From assembly GCA_963517805.1 (NCBI GenBank), contig CAUQHD010000003.1, positions 1 to 26,097 on the forward strand: a stretch of 26,097 nucleotides of DNA, given 5' to 3'. The notes below the pieces were generated by a model, which did not search any database, was not told where the DNA came from, and was given only the letters and a program-made list of their open reading frames with translations. The position numbers were made by a program, and so were the translations under genes. Source of the DNA: JABCPE02 sp963517805 (GTDB taxonomy: Bacteria > Bacteroidota > Bacteroidia > Flavobacteriales > Weeksellaceae). Shown piece by piece: positions 1-7,607 of the stretch (position 1 is the first letter of the stretch; every line of letters begins with the position of its first letter).

Positions 1-1133
1 GATATGATGTGGGGAGTGATGATATCTTCGAGGAAGAAATCAGAAGACAAGTGCAGCTGGCGGTGGATGAGGCGACTTCTATCGTTTTCATGGTCAATGT
101 AGAAGAAGGCCTTACCGATACCGACCAAGAAATTTATCAGCTCCTTAGAAAAGCAAACAAACCACTGTATGTGGTTGTAAATAAAGTAGATTCATCAAAG
201 GAGCTTCTTCCTGCTACGGAATTTTATCAACTTGGAATAGAAAAATATTATACACTTTCTTCTGCTACGGGAAGCGGAACGGGAGAGCTGCTGGATGATA
301 TCGTTAAAGATTTTCCTACCACGGAATATGTAGATGTGTTTGAAGGGCTTCCGAGAATAACCATCGCTGGGCGACCTAATGTAGGTAAATCTACACTGAC
401 CAACGCTCTACTGGGCGATGAAAGAAACATCGTAACGGATATCGCAGGAACTACGCGAGACAGCATAGAGACGGTTTATAATAAATTCGGGCATGAGTTT
501 ATTTTGGTGGATACAGCAGGAATGCGTAAAAAATCCAAAGTAAGTGAGGATTTGGAGTTTTATTCTGTGATGCGTTCCATCAGAGCGATAGAAAATTCTG
601 ATGTGGTTATTCTGATGATAGATGCTACCAAAGGCTGGGAAAGCCAAGATATGAACATCTTTGGGATAGCACAAAAAAACAGAAAAGGAATCGTAATTTT
701 GGTGAATAAATGGGATTTGGTGGAAAAAGAAACCAATACCATGAAACAGTTTGAAAACCAAATTCGTGAGAAAATAGCTTTGTTCAGTGATGTGCCTATT
801 TTGTTCATCTCGGCATTGACAAAACAAAGAATCCTAAAAGCTGTGGAAACGGCTGTGAAAGTCTATGAAAATCGTAAAAAACGAATCAAGACAAGTAAGC
901 TGAATGAAATCATGCTTCCTATCATAGAAAACACGCCGCCGCCAGCTCTGAAAGGGAAATACATTAAAATAAAATACTGCACACAGCTGCCTACGGTGAC
1001 GCCGCAGTTTGCGTTTTTCTGTAACTTGCCGCAGTATGTGAAAGAACCTTATAAAAGGTTTATAGAAAACCAATTGCGTAAGAATTTTGATTTTACTGGA
1101 GTGCCTATTGAGGTTTATTTCAGACAAAAATAG
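1..1133 (+). CDS. der: Ribosome-assembly GTPase Der (EngA), 5'-truncated by window edge
   Basis: Der is a double-GTPase that acts in maturation of the 50S ribosomal subunit. The reading frame is already open at base 3 and runs into the window, so the first part of G domain 1 (including its P-loop) lies outside. Visible are the rest of G domain 1 (GSDDIFEEEIRRQV, and NKVD as its G4 motif), a complete G domain 2 (P-loop GRPNVGKST, DTAGMRKKSK as G3, NKWD as G4, SALT as G5) and the C-terminal KH-like domain ending in GVPIEVYFRQK. About 376 residues are present against a usual length near 435. The apparent GTG start at base 9 is internal, not the true start. The stop is TAG at 1131-1133. A hairpin terminator follows directly, so der probably ends its transcription unit here. 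Confidence 0.97.
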   Translation, partial: YDVGSDDIFEEEIRRQVQLAVDEATSIVFMVNVEEGLTDTDQEIYQLLRKANKPLYVVVNKVDSSKELLPATEFYQLGIEKYYTLSSATGSGTGELLDDIVKDFPTTEYVDVFEGLPRITIAGRPNVGKSTLTNALLGDERNIVTDIAGTTRDSIETVYNKFGHEFILVDTAGMRKKSKVSEDLEFYSVMRSIRAIENSDVVILMIDATKGWESQDMNIFGIAQKNRKGIVILVNKWDLVEKETNTMKQFENQIREKIALFSDVPILFISALTKQRILKAVETAVKVYENRKKRIKTSKLNEIMLPIIENTPPPALKGKYIKIKYCTQLPTVTPQFAFFCNLPQYVKEPYKRFIENQLRKNFDFTGVPIEVYFRQK

Positions 1134-1140
1134 TTTTCGT

Positions 1141-1176
1141 CCTCTTCCTTTCGTTATAAGGAGGGGGATATTTTTA
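1141..1176 (+). terminator. Rho-independent terminator after der
   Basis: CCTCTTCCTT (1141-1150) pairs with AAGGAGGGGG (1158-1167) over 10 bp with two G-U pairs, around a 7-nt loop. A T-rich run (1169-1176) follows. It starts 7 nt after the der stop codon and lies 35 nt before upp. No TAnnTTTG box was found between it and upp, so some read-through into upp is possible. Confidence 0.7.
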
Positions 1177-1201
1177 ATAACATAGAAAAAATTAAACAAT
1201 T

Positions 1202-1852
1202 ATGATGCATATACTTTCTAACGAGGTTTCGCTGGTTAATTCTTGGATAAATGAACTGAGAAATGTAGAAGTTCAGACCGATAGAATGAAATTCCGTAGA
1301 AATATGGAAAGAATAGGCGAAATCGCAGCCTTTGAAATTAGTAAAAAATTGGATTACAAAGAGATGGAAATCACCACGCCTTTGGATAAAATCAAAGTGA
1401 AAGAAATCGCTGTTCAGCCTGTGATTACTACGATTTTGAGAGCTGGAGTTCCGCTGTTTCAGGGAGTTTTGAACTATTTTGACAAGGCGGACTGCGGTTT
1501 TGTGGCGGCGTATAGAAAACACGATATGAACGATTATTTTTCCATCAAACAAGATTACCTTACTTGCCCTAATATAGAGGGAAGACCGCTCATCGTGGCA
1601 GATCCTATGCTGGCAACAGGTGCCAGTCTGATAGAAGCCCTGAAAGACCTGCTTACCCACGGAAAGCCTTCGCAGATACACATTGTGGCGGCTATTGCCA
1701 GCAGACAGGGAGCAGAGGCCATCAGAACGGCTTACCCAGAAGCGCAGATTTGGATAGGAGCGATAGATGAGGAGCTGACTTCCAAAGGCTACATCACGCC
1801 AGGGCTGGGCGATGCAGGAGACCTTAGTTTTGGAGAGAAATTACAGAATTAG
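1202..1852 (+). CDS. upp: Uracil phosphoribosyltransferase
   Basis: This cytosolic salvage enzyme makes UMP from uracil and PRPP. It is 216 residues, the normal length for the family. The PRPP-binding loop is visible as IVADPMLATGAS (around residues 127-138), and the C-terminal uracil-binding region shows GYITPGLGDAGD followed by LSFGEK. Two adjacent ATG codons (1202 and 1205) could each start the protein; homologues beginning M-x-H-I-L fit either. There is no clear Shine-Dalgarno site, as usual for Bacteroidota. It converges on tatC, with 58 bp between the stops and no obvious hairpin there. Confidence 0.95.
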   Translation: MMHILSNEVSLVNSWINELRNVEVQTDRMKFRRNMERIGEIAAFEISKKLDYKEMEITTPLDKIKVKEIAVQPVITTILRAGVPLFQGVLNYFDKADCGFVAAYRKHDMNDYFSIKQDYLTCPNIEGRPLIVADPMLATGASLIEALKDLLTHGKPSQIHIVAAIASRQGAEAIRTAYPEAQIWIGAIDEELTSKGYITPGLGDAGDLSFGEKLQN

Positions 1853-1910
1853 GAGTGGTATTGTTAAAAGATGTTTAATTCGGATTTTCTGAGTTTTATG
1901 AAGTTTTGAT

Positions 1911-2723
1911 TTAATCTAAATCTCGTTCTTTTAATAATCTTTTGTGGATGATTTGAGCCATTGCAACGCTCATTTCATATAGTAACAATAGCGGAATAGC
2001 CGCGATAAACATACTGACCACATCGGCAGGCGTGATGATGGCAGCGATAATCATAATGATGACAATGGCGTGTCTTCGGTAAGTTTTCATCAGCTGAGGA
2101 GTAAGAATTCCTAATGAAGTCAAAACATAAACAATCATCGGAAACAGGAAGATAATCGCCATTCCAAAAACTACTTGCAGGAATATGGAAAGATAGTCAG
2201 ACAGGTCATAGCTCAGCCTGATTTCATCTGAAATTCTGAAGAAATATCCAAAATTAATAGCAAATGGTAAAATGATGAAATACCCGCACAGCGCCCCAAA
2301 GAAAAACAAAATCCAAGTTCCATGGATGATGATAAGCGAATATTTTCTCTCGTTTGGCAGCAGAGCAGGGCTGATAAATCTCCACAGCTCCCAAATAATA
2401 TAAGGAAACGCCAAAAGAATTCCTCCAAAAATAGAAATAGACATCATTACATTAAACTGCTCGTACAGTTTTCGCACTTGTATAGGAAATGTCTCAGGAA
2501 GCGAAATGCTTTCTTCGCCCAAATATTCTTGGGTAAAATAATTGATGTATCTAAAAGTAGGAAAATCAGGTTTGGTAGGGTAGAAGAGTATATTATCCAC
2601 TACCCAATTGGTATTGATTCCGATGAAAACCGCAGCGATGATTATGGCTATTACAGACCTTATAAGGTGTCCGCGCAGTTCTCCCAGATGATCTAGGAAA
2701 GACATTTCTTTTTGGTCACTCAT
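1911..2723 (-). CDS. tatC: Sec-independent (twin-arginine) protein translocase subunit TatC
   Basis: TatC is the inner-membrane receptor of the Tat pathway that recognises twin-arginine signal peptides and exports folded proteins. The protein has 270 residues with the family N-terminus FLDHLGELRGHLIRS, in which the conserved LxELRxR-like motif precedes the first membrane helix, and about six hydrophobic segments. IWELWRFISPALLPNERK is the conserved region after helix 2. It follows kdsD with a gap of only 7 bp on the same strand, so the two are very probably co-transcribed. No tatA/B gene is in the window. Confidence 0.95.
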   Translation of the reverse strand: MSDQKEMSFLDHLGELRGHLIRSVIAIIIAAVFIGINTNWVVDNILFYPTKPDFPTFRYINYFTQEYLGEESISLPETFPIQVRKLYEQFNVMMSISIFGGILLAFPYIIWELWRFISPALLPNERKYSLIIIHGTWILFFFGALCGYFIILPFAINFGYFFRISDEIRLSYDLSDYLSIFLQVVFGMAIIFLFPMIVYVLTSLGILTPQLMKTYRRHAIVIIMIIAAIITPADVVSMFIAAIPLLLLYEMSVAMAQIIHKRLLKERDLD

Positions 2724-2730
2724 TCTGTTT

Positions 2731-3687
2731 TTAGTTTATGCCCTCATCCAAAAGGCGGTGTAGGTCTATAATTCCGAAGTATTTCCCGTGGTCTGTCACG
2801 ACCAGCTGTCCTATGTTGTTCTGTTTCAGTATCTGCATGGCTTCCTTTGCGAGGGCGCTTTTTTCTATGGTTTTAGGGTTTTTGCTCATGATGTCTCTTG
2901 CGAAAATCCCTGAAATAGAGTCTCTTTCGGAGAGCATTCTTCGCAGGTCGCCATCGGTGATTACGCCTTTTATTTCTTCGTTTTCGGTGATTACGGTGAT
3001 GCCGTGTTTAGAGCTGCTGATGGAGATAATGACTTCTTTTATGGTCGCATTGATGTCTACTTTTGGTTTGTTTTGAGAGAGAAACTGCTCTACTTTTGCG
3101 GTTTGTTTGCCCAAAGCTCCGCCAGGGTGGAATTTAGCGAAATCTTCTTTTTTGAATTGGTTGAGTTCCATCAGACACACTGCCAAAGCATCGCCCAGAG
3201 CCAGCTGTACCGTAGTGGAAGTGGTAGGAGCCAGCTGATTAGGGCAGGCTTCTTTGGAAACATGTGTGTTCAAGGTGATTTCCGAAAACTCGGCAAGTTT
3301 GCTATTCATGTTTCCTGTCATCCCAATGAGCGCCGAAGAATATTTCTTTAAAAACGGCAGAAGGTTTACGATTTCAGGCGAATTTCCTGAATTGGAGATG
3401 CACAGCACCACATCATCTTTCTGAATAACTCCTAAATCTCCATGAATAGCCTCGGCGGCGTGTAGGAATTGTGACGGCGTCCCTGTGGAATTCAGTGTTG
3501 CCACTATCTTATTCCCGATGTGGGCGCTCTTCCCGATGCCTACTACAATCAGCTTTCCTTTGGCTTTATGAATGGTATTTACGGCCTTGTTAAAGTTCTC
3601 ATCGATACGATTTTTCAAGGCTTCCAGCTCTTCTATTTCCGCAGAGATGGTATTTTTTGCTATTTGGATTAAATCTATTGAGTTCAA
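2731..3687 (-). CDS. kdsD: KpsF/GutQ-type arabinose-5-phosphate isomerase
   Basis: The enzyme converts ribulose 5-phosphate to arabinose 5-phosphate, the first step towards KDO for the lipopolysaccharide core. Its 318 residues show a SIS sugar-phosphate domain (about 40-170; GIGKSAHIGNK, CISNSGNSPEI, ACPNQLAPTTST) and two C-terminal CBS domains (about 205-318). The start is a TTG codon (3685-3687). An in-frame stop lies only 12 bases before it (3700-3702), no ATG or GTG lies between, and the next internal Met is inside the SIS domain, so TTG (or a non-canonical codon) must be used. It is the first gene of the kdsD-tatC pair. Confidence 0.93.
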   Translation of the reverse strand: MNSIDLIQIAKNTISAEIEELEALKNRIDENFNKAVNTIHKAKGKLIVVGIGKSAHIGNKIVATLNSTGTPSQFLHAAEAIHGDLGVIQKDDVVLCISNSGNSPEIVNLLPFLKKYSSALIGMTGNMNSKLAEFSEITLNTHVSKEACPNQLAPTTSTTVQLALGDALAVCLMELNQFKKEDFAKFHPGGALGKQTAKVEQFLSQNKPKVDINATIKEVIISISSSKHGITVITENEEIKGVITDGDLRRMLSERDSISGIFARDIMSKNPKTIEKSALAKEAMQILKQNNIGQLVVTDHGKYFGIIDLHRLLDEGIN

Positions 3688-3688
3688 T

Positions 3689-3717
3689 TTGGTAAAATTT
3701 TATTACTTTTACATTTC
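3689..3717 (+). promoter_or_regulatory. Putative promoter of the small secreted-protein pair
   Basis: TTG (3689-3691), an 18-bp spacer and TACATTTC (3710-3717) match the Bacteroidota promoter except for the last base of TAnnTTTG. The predicted transcript would start near 3724, about 57 nt before the ATG at 3782. Confidence 0.35.
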
Positions 3718-3721
3718 CGTT

Positions 3722-3729
3722 CAAAAATA
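3722..3729 (-). promoter_or_regulatory. Putative promoter -7 box for kdsD-tatC
   Basis: On the minus strand TATTTTTG fits the Bacteroidota TAnnTTTG box. It lies 35 nt upstream of the kdsD TTG start, predicting a leader of about 28 nt. No TTG was seen at the -33 position, only T-rich sequence. It is back to back with the putative forward promoter at 3689-3717. Confidence 0.4.
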
Positions 3730-3781
3730 ATAATTTTTTTCTAAAAATAATCATGGGAATAAAACATATGATACAATAACT

Positions 3782-4183
3782 ATGAGATATTTAATTGTTT
3801 TCTTATCATTCGTGTTTTTCCATTTAAATGCACAGCCCTTGCCTACAATAATTATTGTTGATAGTATCTCTGTTTCAAAGAAACCTCTTTCTGTGAAAAA
3901 GATAAAGACAAATAATGTAGAAACTATTTATTTTTTGTCTTCATCTATGAAAAAAACGATACCTATGGCAATAACAAATAAGAGCAGAAATGTTTTTATT
4001 TATAAAAAAGATACTATGGATATTTACATAAATTTAGAAGAAAGAAAACAAATTTTTATTCAAAATCTACATTTTCAGAAAGGAAAATTTTCAATAAACT
4101 TTAAAAATTGTAGATTTGATAGTGATTATCATATAAAAAGTTTCCCAAGTGATTGTTTAATTTATAGAAAAGATGAAGAATAA
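3782..4183 (+). CDS. Small secreted protein of unknown function (paralogue 1)
   Basis: This is a 133-residue protein with a clear N-terminal signal peptide (MRYLIVFLSFVFFHLNAQ, cleavage likely around NAQ) and no other membrane segment. I do not recognise a characterised family. It shares two stretches with the next gene: YKKDTM-x-IYI in the middle and a C-terminal FPSDCLIYRKDEE, with one conserved Cys in each. The DNA is visibly more AT-rich than the neighbouring housekeeping genes. The stop overlaps the first possible ATG of the next gene. The pair sits between kdsD and recQ. Function could be periplasmic or surface; nothing in the sequence decides it. Confidence 0.75.
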   Translation: MRYLIVFLSFVFFHLNAQPLPTIIIVDSISVSKKPLSVKKIKTNNVETIYFLSSSMKKTIPMAITNKSRNVFIYKKDTMDIYINLEERKQIFIQNLHFQKGKFSINFKNCRFDSDYHIKSFPSDCLIYRKDEE

Positions 4184-4232
4184 AAACTTTATTAGCAAAT
4201 ATTTACCCAATGAAATAATAGGTGTAGTAAGC

Positions 4233-4619
4233 ATGAAATTGTTATCAATTATTTTCTTATGCAGTTATAGTTATGTAAATGCTCAGCCTCTTTGGGAAGG
4301 TTTAAGTGTGGATAAATTCTATAGGGAAAATAAAGAAATCTATCTACAAAAAATTGAAAATGGTATAAAATACTTTTCTGATAAAAAGGAAAGAGAAAAT
4401 CATGGACTATCACAAGGGATGAATATCTTAGTTTATAAAAAAGATACCATGAAAATTTACATAGAACCCATACCACACCATCCTATTATGGGAGTTAAAC
4501 GAGTTTATTTCAAAAGAGGAGAATATACAATAGATTTAAAAAAGTGTGTTTCAGATAATATTGAAAAATTTCCTCATGACTGCTTGATTTATAGAAAAGA
4601 AGAGGAAGGAAAAGAGTAG
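4233..4619 (+). CDS. Small secreted protein of unknown function (paralogue 2)
   Basis: From ATG 4233 the protein is 128 residues and begins with a good signal peptide (MKLLSIIFLCSYSYVNAQ). A longer in-frame start at 4173 overlaps the previous stop but would put 20 polar residues in front of the signal peptide, so 4233 is preferred. It is a paralogue of the gene just upstream: both contain VYKKDTM/IYKKDTM followed by IYI, then a K/R-G-x-(Y/F)-(T/S)-I-(D/N) stretch, a Cys, and a terminal FPxDCLIYRK(D/E)EE. This points to a tandem duplication followed by strong divergence. No function can be assigned. Confidence 0.72.
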   Translation: MKLLSIIFLCSYSYVNAQPLWEGLSVDKFYRENKEIYLQKIENGIKYFSDKKERENHGLSQGMNILVYKKDTMKIYIEPIPHHPIMGVKRVYFKRGEYTIDLKKCVSDNIEKFPHDCLIYRKEEEGKE

Positions 4620-4683
4620 ATTTAAGGCATAAAGATAACTTTTTAGTGGTCAAGAACTAAGAATAAAAATTGTTTAACATTTT

Positions 4684-4712
4684 TTGCAAATCAAATTTAT
4701 TTCTTACCTTTG
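4684..4712 (+). promoter_or_regulatory. recQ promoter
   Basis: TTG (4684-4686), an 18-bp spacer and TACCTTTG (4705-4712) exactly match the Bacteroidota housekeeping promoter. The start of transcription is expected near 4719, leaving a leader of about 50 nt before the recQ ATG. Confidence 0.8.
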
Positions 4713-4769
4713 ATAAAAGACACCTCACAAAATTGATTTTTGAATAAAAACTAAAAACAAATAGTAAGT

Positions 4770-6962
4770 ATGAAAAATGGGAAAATATCAGATTCTCTAA
4801 AAAAATATTTTGGTTTTTCTAATTTTAAAGGACATCAGGAGGAAATTATTTCTACGCTCTTAGAGGGTAGAGATGTTTTCGTTTTGATGCCGACAGGTGG
4901 TGGTAAGTCTCTTTGCTACCAGCTTCCCGCTCTGATGAGCGAGGGAACGGCAATCGTGGTTTCTCCGCTTATAGCCTTGATGAAAAATCAGGTAGATGCC
5001 GTGAATGGGCTGTTTTCCGAAGAAGGAGTGGCTCATGTACTGAATTCTTCTCTCAATAAAACCCAGACCAAAACCGTAATGGATGATATAAAATCTGGGA
5101 AAACCAAACTGCTCTATGTAGCGCCTGAAAGTTTGATAAAAGAAGAATATTTAGACTTTTTAAAGGAAGTGAAAATTTCCTTTGTGGCTATAGATGAGGC
5201 GCATTGTATCTCTGAATGGGGACATGATTTCCGCCCTGAATATCGTAATCTAAAAACTATTATAGACCAAATAGCAAATGTCCCTGTGATTGCTCTGACG
5301 GCTACTGCAACGCCCAAGGTTCAGGATGATATTCAAAAAACTTTGGGAATGACTGATGCTGTGGTCTTTAAGGAAAGTTTTAACAGACCAAATCTATTCT
5401 ACGAGGTTCGCCCAAAAGTGAATGTAGATAAGGAAATAGTGAAGTTCATTAACCAAAATAAAGGTAAAGCAGGGATAGTGTATTGTCTCAGTAGGAAGAA
5501 AGTGGAGGAATTTGCCCAGCTTTTGCAGGTAAATGGAATCAATGCCCTGCCGTATCACGCAGGATTGGATGCAAAATCCCGAGTGGCAAATCAGGACAAG
5601 TTCCTGATGGAAGAAGTGGATGTGATTGTTGCTACCATAGCCTTTGGGATGGGAATAGACAAGCCAGATGTTCGTTTTGTGATTCATTATGATATTCCGA
5701 AATCTTTGGAAAGCTACTATCAGGAAACGGGAAGAGCAGGAAGAGATGGCGGCGAGGGCTATTGTTTGGCTTTTTACGACCCGAAAGATATAGACAAATT
5801 AGAGAAGTTTCTGGCTCAAAAACCTGTTTCGGAGAGAGAAATTGGTCTTCAGCTTTTGAACGAAGTGGTGGGCTATGCAGAAACTTCTATGAATAGAAGA
5901 CAGTATTTATTGTATTATTTTGGAGAGCAGTTTGACCCTATAAATGGCGCTGGAGCCAAAATGTGCGATAATTCTGTAAATCCTCCGACTCTGAAAGATG
6001 TTTCTAAAGAACTGAAAGTAGTTTTGAAACTGATAAAAGAACTGGAAGAGAAATTTAAGATAAATGATTTGATTTCAGTGCTTTTAGGGCGAGAAACTCC
6101 AGTTACGAAATCTTATAAATTAGAAAATTCATCTTTCTTTGGTAAAGGAAAAGAGCAGACGGATAATTTCTGGAAATCCATCATAAGACAGGCTTTGGTG
6201 CAGAACTACATCAATAAGGATATAGAGACTTATGGTGTTTTAAAATTGTCTCAAAAAGGACTTGATTTCTTGGCTGGAAAAGAGAAAAATCCGTTCATGA
6301 TAGCCGAAGACAGAAAGTATGACCTTAGCCAAGTTGCTTCGGAGCAGGTTCAGGTGCAGAGTGGTGGAGGTTTGGATGAAAATCTGTATAACCAGCTGAA
6401 AGAACTAAGAAAATCTGTTGCCAAAAAGCACGGAATTCCGCCTTATACGGTGTTTATGGACCCTAGTTTGGAGGATATGACAGTGCAGTATCCTATCACG
6501 ATAGAAGAAATTACAAAAATCTATGGAGTAGGCGAAGGCAAAGCTAAGAAATACGGAAAGGAATTTGCAGAGTTTATTGCTAAGTATGTGGAAGAGAACA
6601 ATATAGAGCGTATGCAGGATATGGTTCTGAAACAGCTTGTCAATAAGTCCAACCACAAAGTTTTCATTATCCAAAATACCGATAAAAAGATGGATTTGGA
6701 GGATATCGCTCAAGCTAAAAACTTGACGATGGATGAGCTTCTTTCAGAAATGGAAAGTATTGTCTATCAGGGAACTAAGCTTAATATAGATTATTACATA
6801 GAGGAAAATATAGATGAAGATCTGGTGGAGGAGTTTATGGATTTCATGAAAGAGTCTGAAAGCGACAGTATGAAGGTGCTTTGTGCCGAGTTTTCGGATG
6901 ATTTGACAGATGAAGAAATCCGAATGCTTAGAATAAAATTCATCAGTGATGTGGCAAATTAA
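4770..6962 (+). CDS. recQ: ATP-dependent DNA helicase RecQ
   Basis: A 3'-5' DNA helicase of the RecQ family acting in recombination and repair. The 730 residues show the N-terminal aromatic/Q region, Walker A MPTGGGKSLCYQLPA (about 40-54), Walker B DEAHCISEWGHDFRPEY, motif VI YYQETGRAGRDG, a RecQ C-terminal winged helix (about 480-530), an HRDC domain with the HhH-like IYGVGEGKAKKYG, and a C-terminal helix-turn-helix extension. The usual zinc site (C-R-R ... C-x-x-C-D-x-C) reads M-N-R-R-Q ... K-M-C-D-N-S, leaving a single Cys, so zinc binding is very probably lost; I believe this is shared by other flavobacterial RecQs. It has its own promoter and probably reads through into the following TA pair, 25 bp on. 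Confidence 0.96.
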   Translation: MKNGKISDSLKKYFGFSNFKGHQEEIISTLLEGRDVFVLMPTGGGKSLCYQLPALMSEGTAIVVSPLIALMKNQVDAVNGLFSEEGVAHVLNSSLNKTQTKTVMDDIKSGKTKLLYVAPESLIKEEYLDFLKEVKISFVAIDEAHCISEWGHDFRPEYRNLKTIIDQIANVPVIALTATATPKVQDDIQKTLGMTDAVVFKESFNRPNLFYEVRPKVNVDKEIVKFINQNKGKAGIVYCLSRKKVEEFAQLLQVNGINALPYHAGLDAKSRVANQDKFLMEEVDVIVATIAFGMGIDKPDVRFVIHYDIPKSLESYYQETGRAGRDGGEGYCLAFYDPKDIDKLEKFLAQKPVSEREIGLQLLNEVVGYAETSMNRRQYLLYYFGEQFDPINGAGAKMCDNSVNPPTLKDVSKELKVVLKLIKELEEKFKINDLISVLLGRETPVTKSYKLENSSFFGKGKEQTDNFWKSIIRQALVQNYINKDIETYGVLKLSQKGLDFLAGKEKNPFMIAEDRKYDLSQVASEQVQVQSGGGLDENLYNQLKELRKSVAKKHGIPPYTVFMDPSLEDMTVQYPITIEEITKIYGVGEGKAKKYGKEFAEFIAKYVEENNIERMQDMVLKQLVNKSNHKVFIIQNTDKKMDLEDIAQAKNLTMDELLSEMESIVYQGTKLNIDYYIEENIDEDLVEEFMDFMKESESDSMKVLCAEFSDDLTDEEIRMLRIKFISDVAN

Positions 6963-6987
6963 ATTAGAAATTTTTAAAAATTTATAA

Positions 6988-7299
6988 ATGGATTCAAAAA
7001 TATTAGAAGAAAAAATGGAGTTGTTAAGGTGGGTTATCAACCTTAATGATGAGCAGGTGATAAAGAATCTTATCAATTTCAAGAATGAGATTTTCGGAGT
7101 TCCTTTTGCTGAACCTACGGTATGTTCTACTGTGGTAAAGTCAGGAAGTAGAGGCTTTGGGGAGATTGTTCTGAGTGAAGATTATTTAAAATTCGAGGGA
7201 GCAAGTGAAGGATTTTTAGCAGAATTCGATGAAGCATTTTCTTTGGAAGATGCTAAAAAGCAGTCAATTAAAAAAATACAAGGATGGTGGAGAGATTAG
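6988..7299 (+). CDS. Putative antitoxin of a type II toxin-antitoxin pair
   Basis: The 103-residue acidic/hydrophobic protein begins with an EEKMELLRWVINLNDEQVIK segment. That segment resembles the N-terminal helix of the short Bacteroidota addiction-module antitoxins (L-x-W-I-x-x-L-x-D-E). The C-terminal half ends in SIKKIQGWWRD. Its end overlaps the start of the next gene by 16 bp, the classical arrangement of antitoxin before toxin. No DNA-binding motif is obvious by eye. The assignment rests on size, order, overlap and the RelE/ParE-like partner; an unrelated small regulatory pair is possible. Confidence 0.6.
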   Translation: MDSKILEEKMELLRWVINLNDEQVIKNLINFKNEIFGVPFAEPTVCSTVVKSGSRGFGEIVLSEDYLKFEGASEGFLAEFDEAFSLEDAKKQSIKKIQGWWRD

Positions 7300-7604
7300 A
7301 AATAGTATACAGCAGAAAGTTTGTTCATAGTTTGGACAGCCAGTTGAACATTTTGTTCAGAGAAGGTATTCTCAATAGAATAGACAGAGCCGAAGAAATG
7401 GTAGGCGAGGTCTATGAATTTATAGAAAATAATCTGGATAAAGCCGTAGATACGCCAGAAAAAGTGCATGTAGCAGAGAAAAAATACCTAAGATACATGA
7501 TAGATGATAAAATAACTTGGTTCTTTTTCTTTAAGCAAGAAGCAGGGAAAGTCATTATGAATCATGTACTTAACAACCAATCGCCAGATTTCTCGGAATT
7601 GTAG
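7284..7604 (+). CDS. Putative RelE/ParE-superfamily toxin
   Basis: The 106-residue basic protein follows the order expected of RelE/ParE toxins: an N-terminal strand (VERLEIVYSRKFVHSL), a long helical stretch (ILNRIDRAEEMVGEVYEFIENNL), and a C-terminal set of strands with conserved aromatics and basics (KYLRYMIDDKITWFFFF, then VIMNHVLNNQ). In this family the toxin either cleaves mRNA on the ribosome or poisons gyrase; the sequence does not show which. It overlaps the upstream antitoxin gene by 16 bp and is only 3 bp from the following glycosyltransferase gene, so all three are probably on one transcript. Confidence 0.62.
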   Translation: MVERLEIVYSRKFVHSLDSQLNILFREGILNRIDRAEEMVGEVYEFIENNLDKAVDTPEKVHVAEKKYLRYMIDDKITWFFFFKQEAGKVIMNHVLNNQSPDFSEL

Positions 7605-7607
7605 ATT

